Of a stretch of 64,000 nt of DNA, positions 56,401-64,000 are shown in pieces. The first letter of the stretch is position 1, and the number at the start of each line of letters is the position of its first letter. The stretch spans positions 67,754,573 through 67,818,572 of the forward strand of contig CM034305.1 of the NCBI GenBank assembly GCA_019925795.1, read 5' to 3'. This DNA comes from Dendrobium chrysotoxum. Lineage: Eukaryota; Streptophyta; Magnoliopsida; Asparagales; Orchidaceae. The position numbers were made by a program, and so were the translations under genes. Below the pieces are notes generated by a model. The model did not search any database, was not told where the DNA came from, and saw nothing but the letters and a program-made list of their open reading frames with translations.

Positions 56401-59400
56401 TTTTATTTGTTAATTGTATTTGCTCCTGATAGTCACTTCCGCATAAAAGTTAGGTGCTACTACCAACTGCTATCAGAATATGGCTATGAAAGTATGAGAT
56501 CGAGAAATTTAATAATTAGAAGAGTTGTTATTATTGAAGAACCAAGATGCAAGTTATTATCTAGTAGAGATTTTTTAAGGCACTTAGGTGAGTTCTAAGT
56601 TGTACTGTTTTTGTGACTTTTGAAAACAAATGCAATGATTAGTTGATTCTAAATTCAACCTGTTCATATTATAAGCGTCCATAAGGAGTTGTTTTTCACC
56701 TATGATTCATGTGTTAGTGGTTATATTTATATGAGAAATAATACATCATGCAAAATGGTTTATTTTGACACGATAAAGTTAAGAATGGGTAATGGTGTGA
56801 CTTAGTCATGGATAGTGAACATGAATGTTTTAAATCTCAGGAAGAATCTTTTATTTTTAAGCGCTCTTAGTGAGGTACGATATAAGTTCTCAAGAGATAA
56901 AAAGGTCCTCATAGTTTGCAGAGGTGCATTGGTAATCATTACGGCCAAGAGGGATTGTGAACTCTATATGTTATAGTCGCAATTTCAAGTGGTGTTACCT
57001 CAATTTCACCATCATTTGTGTTGACGTATCATGATGTTGGACAGCAGAAAAATAGGTTAATTTTTTGGCTAGAATATTAGATTTTAAAATAAAGTCAGAC
57101 ATATTCAATCTTATTTCAGGAACAAAAGTTGAGGGGAAGACTATTGGACAAGATCAGGTGGATCAATCTAATCTTGCACAGTTTGACCCAATGTCAGATC
57201 ATACCATTAAACCCAAGCGAGGAGAAGTCCACATTGAGAGAATAAAAATTCAATAGTAAGTGCAATTTTTGTGTTAGGAACAAATTTGACGAGCAACAGA
57301 TACTTCAGGGCCTCTCATCAGTGTTAAGTTCAAGTGTCATCTAGGCTTGTTGAGATTGTGTGGTGCTTAGTACATCTACGTTTTGGCAACTTGAGGAGCT
57401 ATAGTGGATATCCAAAATTAAATTGACACGTTATTAAATTAAGGGGCAATTTGTTAAGATTTTTTTTACTAAATAATTTCTTAGGATATGCACAAGATTC
57501 AAATTAAGTGATTTTAGAAATAAATCTTGATTCAAAATTTTGTTACAAATTCTATTTTTTAAAACAAATATTGTTTTGAAATACACCTCCTTAAAGTCGT
57601 ATAAATAGGAGACTGAAAGGGTTGCCAAGCGTTTACTAGTAGATGGATTGCATGCATGGGATTTTGAAGTTAGATGGAGAATTACTTATATGCGAGATAA
57701 TTATATTAAGCTTGATGTTGGAGAGAAAAAGGGAAGTTGGAGTTATTTTATGGCAAAGAGGAAGAAGGGTGAAAAAAGCTTTCAGTGATTGTGAAGTAAT
57801 CTTGATGCAATAAAAAAATGAAGGTGCCAGAAATTTTATGGCAAATCCATAGACATGTGAAAGGTATACTTTTGGAAACTTTAAAGCGGGTAAATACTAG
57901 TTTTAGTTATAACTTCTTTGTTTATAATCTCTCTTATATTATTTTCTATTTTCCTTTTCTTTTTTTAATAGAGATGTGAGGCGCCTTTTTTGCAATGGAA
58001 TTGAGTGAACTTGGGTTTAGGAAAGAAAGTTTTCTTAAGCACAATTTATTTTGTACAAATTTGTGACTTCTCTATAGTGTATTAAATAATATATTTTCTC
58101 TCGTGGACGTAGGCTATCATCTTGATGTCTTATTGTTGTTCATGATCTATTTTTTATTACTTGTGTGTATTTGTTCATGATCTATTTTTTATTACTTCTG
58201 TGTATTCATCTTATTCATTCTTTATAGGCAAATCCACAAAAAAATTAATAGTTTTTTTCCTAACATTTCGTGATAAGCAAATGAGCTCCCAAAGACACTC
58301 CTAATGAATGAACCATCATTCAAGCTCTGAAATGGAGGAATTACTCGATAAGAAGCCAATTGAAAGTAAAAAACCTCCTGTGGACCATAAAACTTCTCCT
58401 AAGTGGGAACAGATATGACTAGTCAAGTAAAGAAACAATAAATCTTGCTTCCACGTGAAATTTTGTTCTTGAATTCCTATTAAGAACTCCTAAAGATAGA
58501 CGAATTACAAGAGCATAATAACTGGAAAAGATAGCATAAATAACTGGAAAAGATTTATAAAAAAAAAGTTGTGCAATATGTTGTAAGAAGGCAGCTTAAA
58601 GCCTAGAAACAGATTACCTTGTTGTTAAAAGCCATCAAAATATTTCCATTTCTTTGCACTGCATATCTCGACCCTGATGTGCAAAATAACAGTAGAATAT
58701 TTGAACTACATCTTCTTTATTTAAAATATTGAACACAAATAAATATAACTCATCAATACCAATCAGAAGGTGAATTACAGATCCCAAGGAATGACCAATA
58801 CCAAATATTGGAAGGTCTTTTTCCTGTGACGAAAAAGAACAAAGCGTCAAAATTCAGAAGATTAACAATACAACAATTTTACTAAAACGGACTCACTATG
58901 TCATTGAAAGTTCGAAAGCATCTATCATATTTGAACTGTACTTCATCTGCTATAAAGAAGTGGTCAAAACCACTAGAAAAAGGTGTTGCAACCACCAAAG
59001 CACCCCTGGACCACCAAAAAGTGAAATGAAGCCGGAATCAGTATCAAAAGCTAATAAAAAATTGGCTTTATGGATTGAATAAATCAAAATTATAGTTTAA
59101 ATCTAACAAGAAGATAAAAAAACAAACAGATTTAGCTAAAAATGGATGCCACAAAACCCTATCTAGAAGTTTTGAAGATGAAGTATAATGAATACAAGAA
59201 AAAAAAAAGACCATATTAAATAATCAGCTAGTCTAGTTAAAGGAAGTTAACCATTACATTGAATAACAAGAGGCCAAAAAATTCTTTAATAGCCTAACTT
59301 GTGTACAAAAGATATAACAATTAAGGCTTTGTTTTGGATGGCTTTCTTACTGCTTCTTAAAGCAACTTTCTAGTACCCAAAAAAAAAAAGATTATTAGAA

Positions 59401-62400
59401 AGTTACATTAAGAAGCAGTAAGAAAGCCGTCCCAAATGAAGCCTAAACCTACAAACAAAACTGATTAATTGCAGAATGTTTACCAAGACTCCGTTTTGTT
59501 TCGAGGAATTATAAGAGAGGAAATGAATAGGAAATGGAAAAAAATTGAGTTGAAATTTGTTTTCACCAATTTGTTTGGTTGAGGAGGAATAGAATGAAAA
59601 TTTATATATTTTTTTATCTTGTTTGATTGATGAGATATTGTGTGCTTGTTTCATTTTAGGAGAGGACATGTAAGCTACAATAATGACTAACAAATCTTTC
59701 TTCTCATTTCCACTAGCATAGGGTAAGAAATCGCCAATGAAAAAGTGTGTCAACATATCATTAGTAAATCCAATTACTATGAATTACATTGATATTAAAT
59801 ATCAAATGATAAATTGTGAAGCAAAAATGAATTTACATCCCCAATTCCTTCAAATCAAACCTACCCTAACGATGGTAGCATGCCAGCGCATGAATTATCA
59901 CAGAAAAACTGGGTATGTATGATTTTGCAAAGATTTGACTGCTTTGTAAAAAAAAAAAAACAAAGCATTTTTACATAATAAAAGTGATATGATTCAAGGC
60001 TTAAAAATGTCTATAGGAGAAAATCATACAATTCAAAGGAGCTTACTTGTTAGAGAGATGCTCAAGAAATAGCCGATAAGTAAGTTGAGGTGCAGCACCA
60101 ACAAATATACCCCCAACAAAATGAATAATTGAGGTTGGTCTTCTGTGTTTTGGTCTGAGAACCCATGCACCCTAAGTTTAAACATAAGATAAAAATTTGT
60201 TCAAAAATAGGATATACATTTAATTGGCCAAAAAACAAAAAACCTTATCCTAACTTTTTCATATTACATGTTAGTTTAGAATAATACATGAAGCAAATAT
60301 ATGACCAAGCATCTCCAATTTCCCCAATAATTTTCATAGTTTCCATGGATGTAGACCCACTTTACCTCCATATAAATGTCTTTTTCAAATTTTCAAACTT
60401 TCACTAGGTCATTGTTCTTAAAGTGAGGAGCTCATTTTCCTATAGCCTGGTTGCTAACTGAATTATGGTAACGTAATCACAATAAGACTCCAACCTATAC
60501 ACTTGAGCTGATGTTTTTATCTTTGACAATGTCACAGCCCAACCTGATAAGACCCACAGACTGGACATGTCCTATCGTGTTGGTTTGCAATTGGCAAACA
60601 TTTAAGTTTCGGAAACTTTTGAGATTTTTCGTCAAATTTTAACTTTAAGACGAACAACAAATCATAGTGCTACTAATAACTATCAATATACAGAAAATAA
60701 ACTCATCAACAAAATTCTCTTTTCATTTATCATCAAATTAAATATATAATGATTACACTATAATACATGGTTAGAGATCGAAATACAAAACAAAGGAGAT
60801 TAAATAATTAGCCATGAGTGTACACAATTCCAAAAAAGAAGTATGTACATAGACTTAGATTAAATGCTAAAAATTGCTACTTAACTGGTTCTTTTTCTTT
60901 CACAGACCCTGAAAATAACAGACAAAATAACTATGCACTAACATAGCTCAAAAGGCCATATTTACATGCCACGATGTCCCTTTAGGAGCCCACAGTGTTG
61001 CAGCGCCACCCCCAGTGCGCAGCGTTGGATTTATTTTCCAAAATTCCAAAGAGCTTGGTGCCGAGGTGCTGCCAACCCCAACATCATAGCGCCTCAGGAG
61101 AAATTTTCAGCCTTTTTCAAACATGCAAACGACCTCCGTGGCCTATTTCAGAACACATGCAAACTCTCACATGTACACAGAACATTCTCAGCCACATATA
61201 GAAGAGTTCAAATGTAAAAATTTAACGGATTACCTTGAATCTAATTGGGCCAGAATGGGTTGAACGGTACATTAATTTTTTAGGTGTTACAAACAAAATA
61301 TTGCTGATTTAAAGAAAAATAGACTTACAAGGATGAATATGTTATCACTATGTGCACAAAATAGTTCCAAGAAGGGAAAAAAAAAAAGATAACCACTTAT
61401 GAAACTTATTGATATGGATACCACCCAACAACATATGATAAAGATCGCAGTTGGACAAGATGACCTGAAAATCAAGCATGAATAAGTTGCAAACTAGATA
61501 AAATATTTTATTGGAAGATACTGTTGTTAGCCAAGGAGATCCTAAACAAAAAAGATAGAAAATTGGGAATCATTATCAAGCCTTGTATCATATCAGAATA
61601 GATTTGAATGTCATTTGTATGGATGCAAGCTGGCAATTGAGATAATAATCACCGCAAGTATTATTAGAACCTGACTCATGTATTTCATGTCAACCTACAC
61701 TTTGAACTCCAACGGGGACATAATCAAAATTTTAGTGCCTCCTTTCACTAGGAAAGCGCCTATGGTGATGTCTAGCACTCCAGGCATTTAACGACAGCTT
61801 TAGAATGCTGGCGCTTTTAATAATACATGCTCGTTCAACAGGTATCCAACAACCATATTAAAAAAATCAATTTCTATGAATTAATTCCTAAATACCATCA
61901 TGATACTAGCTAATTACTTAATTTATACATTCTAATTCTTAGCTTAGTCCTTCAGTATCCTTATCTATAATATGTTATTTTGGTAATAACTTATAAGATA
62001 ATTAAAAATATGGTTTGAGAAAAAAAAATTCTAACAACCTAAACTCATGAAAAAGAAAGTTTTGGAGAGAAAATGGATATCAAGTAATACATTAAGTATG
62101 GATGTAGATTTTAAGATAATTTGTTTGCCTTTTTTCCTTTGTACTAGTTTAAGAGTATTGGTCTGTTACTCAAAACTTATATTCTACCCTTTTTTTTCAT
62201 CATAGTAATCACTCATGATTGCTATTCATCCTTCTTAGTAGGCTTATCAAAACTATTTGGGGATAGTCTCTATGAATCTCATTTTTCATTCATTTCTACT
62301 GAGTGTAGCCAAAGGTGTAGGTCAAACTCATGTTCAGCTCTATAAAATCTTGTTCAAACATACATTATTAAGTTTAAATGTGTATATATTTTTTGTTTAA

Positions 62401-63781
62401 AATAATGCAAAAAAAAAAAAAGGCATTGAGATTGCATATAGTGTCAAGCGTTGCCCTTGTATGATGTGGCCTTGAGTTTGATTATTTCATATTTTTCTTT
62501 TTTATTTAAAATAATAAATTTTCTTTTTTGATTGATATGTTTGTTTTTGTCCATTTATGTTCATGAACAAGTCAAATAATAATGATTCAAATACAAATGA
62601 AGAAATATCAAACATTAACGAATATGGATCAAACAAAAACATCGGAAAAATCAATGAACCTAACTCTAAAAAAGCTTCCTACAATTATTTGTGGCATGTT
62701 TAGATACTTGGTATTGCCTACAGTTCTAAACTTATTATTCAAAATTATTTTGAACAGCTTATATCCATGTTACTCGAGTCTACCACTTTCTTTCCAAATC
62801 CTTAATTTAATATACTTGTCTAACTGATTTATTTTCTATACTTTGTTATACATCTGCAAACCACCACAATCAATTTTCAACTAACTTATCTTAAATAACT
62901 ATTACTGTAATAATTCTTCTAATAGAATAATCCTTTAATTTATCATGCCTAGTTTTGATAGACATCCATCTTTACATTCTTACTTTCATGTCATAAAACT
63001 TAACTATCAATGACCCAACACTTAGATTCATACAATATGATTGTTCGAATTGCAACATCATATATTTGCCTCTTTAGTCTCCATGATATCATCACATAAT
63101 ACTCCTAAAGTAATTTCCCCTTTTGACCTTACAACCTTAGGTCTAGAAGTTTTATCGTCAACTAATATCTCTATTCTTCTGCTTATCAACAAAAAATAAC
63201 TAAATCCATCACATATAGGTATTTCATCTTTAATAAAATTGATTGATAATTATTAATTAAATTTGCATATCACAAACTCAACTTTTTTCTCCTAATATTA
63301 AACTTTATATATTTTATATATTTTCTTCATTACTCTAAAATCCATCTATTTCAACAAGAATAATATCGATTAGGATTATGACATCAGTGAAAAGCATTCA
63401 CCAAGTCACCTCACTTTCAATATCATTTATAAGCATCTTTACAACCAATTCAAATAAATAAAGACTAAATGCATGTAATCCTATTACATATAAAAATTCT
63501 TTAGTCTCTCTACTACTATTTCTAATCACACCAATTTTTAAAACCTCAACAAAACTTTGACACACATTTCTCAACTATTTTAAATGATGGAAGCAGAATA
63601 GTCTAAGGCTGTACACAAGTTAACAATTTAAACATAAAGTTACCAAATTTTAGGATATAGGATTTCTTAAAAAATCAGAAATCATAGATATTTAGAGCAC
63701 AAGAATAGGACCTCAATCTCCTTCCAATCTCCGGTACTAACCCATCCATCCTGAGATTTTCTTGTTGTTTCAGTGAGTAAC
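50433..63781 (-). CDS. DUF1350 family protein (alpha/beta-hydrolase-like), nine exons, 5' end off the right edge
   Basis: DUF1350 proteins occur in plants and cyanobacteria; plant members are mostly predicted plastid proteins of unknown reaction. Exons on the minus strand are 63781-63712, 60171-60047, 59005-58897, 58823-58760, 58673-58618, 53727-53620, 53267-53118, 51244-51074 and 50669-50433. All borders are GT-AG and all phases agree, giving 362 visible residues. The order is DGWVSTGDWKEIE, GAWVLRPKHRRPTSIIHFVG, GIFVGAAPQLTYRLFLEHLS, ATPFSSGFDHFFIADEVQFK, then PIFGIGHSLGSVIHLLIG with a GHSLGS nucleophile-elbow-like motif. These are followed by GSRYAVQRNGNILMAFNNK, EASLAVPLFTPVIAPMAQSF, LSPPIMKQVLPLVEQLPPLY, RSLPGDHGLPLQQ and PAMADAVNRGGELLANLTAG, ending NPRIFEEK. 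The first exon shown starts mid-codon, so the start and any transit peptide lie right of 64000. Introns reach 4.9 and 3.5 kb. Confidence 0.93.
50924..51039. mobile_element. Tourist-like (PIF/Harbinger) MITE, copy 1
   Basis: A 116-bp hairpin with arms around 'tttcttactgcttcttaaag' and 'ttaagaagcagtaagaaag'. It ends GAAGCC and is flanked by TTA on both sides (50921-50923, 51040-51042). It lies in the last DUF1350 intron, close to exon 8. Confidence 0.75.
51427..51539. mobile_element. Tourist-like MITE, copy 2
   Basis: A 113-bp element starting GGTTTCATTTGGGA and ending TCCCAAACGAAGCC, flanked by TAA on both sides (51424-51426, 51540-51542). It belongs to the same family as copy 1, with shared 'tagtacaaaaaatt' and 'tttttgtactaaaaa' arms. 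Confidence 0.8.
51624..52619 (-). mobile_element. RTE LINE, 5'-truncated, relatively young copy
   Basis: The 3' tail is the CAA/TTG repeat at about 51624-51642. On the minus strand 52593-51817 stays open for 258 codons and encodes the RT C-terminal half: LHQGSALSPYLFALVMD, an intact catalytic MLFADDILLVD box, then RMLRWMSGFTLRDRIRNEHL. A frameshift near 51842 breaks the rest. AACAAGAAT occurs at both edges (51615-51623 and 52620-52628) and is a likely target duplication. It is inserted in the same direction as DUF1350, in the intron between exons 7 and 8. Confidence 0.85.
52629..53117. other. DUF1350 intron, unassigned
   Basis: AT-rich sequence between the LINE fragment and the donor of the exon at 53267-53118. 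Nothing was recognised. Confidence 0.45.
53920..53980 (+). mobile_element. LINE/SINE 3'-terminal fragment
   Basis: The phrase 'gctgatcccaaatagttggg' followed by 'ataag' and an (AAT)/(ATG) triplet tail resembles the 3' end of plant RTE-type elements, but it differs from the three copies with TTG tails elsewhere in the window. Only the terminal ~60 bp is present. Confidence 0.45.
53981..54695. other. DUF1350 intron 5, unassigned
   Basis: AT-rich intron sequence. A phrase, 'ggtcgaattt.gagat', is repeated near 54402 and 54427. No element borders were found. Confidence 0.4.
54696..55521. mobile_element. hAT-like non-autonomous element, 826 bp
   Basis: The ends TTATGATGCAC and GTGCATCATAG form an inverted repeat. 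Flanking 8-mers ATAATCAT and ATAACCAT match at 7 of 8 positions. Subterminal regions are rich in 'cgacac', 'tccgacactt' and 'cgtgtc' strings. No transposase frame. It lies in the 4.9-kb DUF1350 intron. Confidence 0.65.
55720..58265 (+). mobile_element. Internally deleted Copia element with two diverged LTRs
   Basis: Sequence from 55720 (TGTTAGGTGATTTTAC) to about 56400 reappears diverged at 57452-58265, which starts TGTTAAGATTTT and ends CCTAACA. Shared landmarks are 'aggagactaaaggg/aggagactgaaaggg', 'tgttggagaggaaaa' and 'cttctctatagtg'. The ~1 kb between them encodes Copia protease/pre-integrase remains, such as MRNNTSCKMVYFDTIKLRMG and CRGALVIITAKRDCELYML (about 56730-56975). Gag, integrase core, RT and RNase H are gone. 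A possible ATTTC target duplication touches both ends. It lies antisense to DUF1350. Confidence 0.65.
59325..59443. mobile_element. Tourist-like MITE, copy 3
   Basis: A 119-bp hairpin of the same family as 50924 and 51427: 'tttcttactgcttcttaaag' and 'agaagcagtaagaaag' arms, TCCCAAATGAAGCC right end, TAA on both sides (59322-59324, 59444-59446). It lies in DUF1350 intron 2 (60046-59006). Confidence 0.8.
59447..60046. other. DUF1350 intron 2, remaining part
   Basis: AT-rich sequence with no supported feature. The 117-codon frame at 59403-59756 (minus) overlaps the MITE and has no family signature. Confidence 0.4.
60172..62829. other. DUF1350 intron 1 (between exons 63712 and 60171), left part
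   Basis: No exon of DUF1350 is missing between the two flanking exons by family order. A GC-richer patch at 60960-61110 has overlapping frames without known motifs. The rest is AT-rich and unassigned. Confidence 0.4.
62830..63560 (-). mobile_element. Old RTE LINE relic (RT C-terminal half)
   Basis: On the minus strand the pieces follow the order of the 52-kb LINE. Near 63400, WWMLFTDVIIL stands in place of MLFADDILL. Near 63040, AIRTIILYESKCWVI corresponds to VVRPAMLYGAECWPL. Near 62880-62960 the sequence coding KLVENRLWWFAD corresponds to KIKESRLRWFGH. Both catalytic aspartates are affected and stops are frequent. Confidence 0.6.
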
Positions 63782-64000
63782 CTGCAAAAATAAGGGCGAA
63801 AGTTTAATTTCCTTGCTTGAAATTTAGCATTATATTGGATGAAGGAGAAACAGGAATTGAACAAATTGGCAGGATTTGCAAACGGAAAGAAGCACTACAT
63901 CTAAGCATCACATCCTATTCAAATTTTCATCCACAACAATTATTAGTGAAATGTAAGAATATTTTATTTTCATTCATTTTGATTTTTAAAATTAGGAATA
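63782..64000. other. Right edge, presumed DUF1350 intron
   Basis: The exon at 63781 begins with an acceptor (GCAG on the minus strand), so the sequence up to 64000 should be intron. No further DUF1350 exon was found in it. Confidence 0.5.

Noticed and set aside
60960..61217. Overlapping 83- and 68-codon frames in a GC-richer patch of a DUF1350 intron
   Set aside because: No motif, no splice context and two frames competing over the same bases.
61200..61290. Possible extra DUF1350 exon (minus-strand THSGPIRFK reading)
   Set aside because: The two flanking exons already join in phase with continuous family sequence, and there is no acceptor/donor pair around this segment.

Overview
This window is plant nuclear DNA. 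It has long AT-rich introns with GT-AG borders, plant-specific gene families (FRIGIDA, organellar RAD52-like, DUF1350) and plant transposons (Cassandra-type TRIM, RTE-clade LINEs, CACTA, hAT, Mutator, Tourist-like MITEs, Copia and Gypsy remnants). It is an angiosperm, possibly a monocot from the wording of the U2A' protein, but the species cannot be named from sequence alone.

Four protein-coding genes can be assembled exon by exon. (1) U2A' (spliceosomal U2 snRNP A'), minus strand, four exons from 12978 down to 3885; its 3' end runs off the left edge. (2) A FRIGIDA-family gene, plus strand, 18904-37469, three exons, 749 aa, split by a 15.8-kb intron. (3) A RAD52-2-like organellar DNA-repair gene, plus strand, 38979-48437, four exons, 196 aa. 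(4) A DUF1350 alpha/beta-hydrolase-like gene, minus strand, nine exons from 63781 down to 50433; its 5' end runs off the right edge. Every exon junction used here keeps phase. About 4.4 kb (roughly 7%) of the window is recognisable coding sequence, and nearly all the rest of the gene bodies is intron filled with mobile DNA.

Layout: 1-3884, left flank inside or beyond the U2A' 3' part, with an LTR fragment and small repeats. 4313-12772, the 8.5-kb U2A' intron 2, with a non-autonomous hAT element, an LTR-like block and a dead Mutator transposase. 12979-18903, the divergent U2A'/FRIGIDA intergenic region, with a complete 619-bp Cassandra-type TRIM (perfect TGATA target duplication) and a 998-bp CACTA element (TGA duplication) carrying GC-rich cargo and a tRNA-like Pol III promoter. 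20366-36195, FRIGIDA intron 1, with a plus-strand RTE LINE lying inside an older minus-strand RTE relic, a Copia relic whose gag segment is amplified into eight ~780-bp tandem units, and a hAT-like MITE. 39293-48290, RAD52-2 introns, with a Mutator-type MITE, two RTE 3' ends and a Gypsy relic lacking reverse transcriptase and holding a solo LTR. 48438-50432, a convergent intergenic region. 50670-63711, DUF1350 introns, with three Tourist-like MITEs, an RTE fragment, a hAT-like element, a Copia remnant with two LTRs and an old RTE relic.

The genes are not a pathway or cluster: one splices pre-mRNA, one is related to flowering-time regulators, one maintains organelle DNA and one is a probable plastid hydrolase-like protein. 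I found no undescribed gene system. The most unusual structures are the tandemly amplified gag array inside FRIGIDA intron 1 and the transition-only stop codons in the neighbouring LINE.
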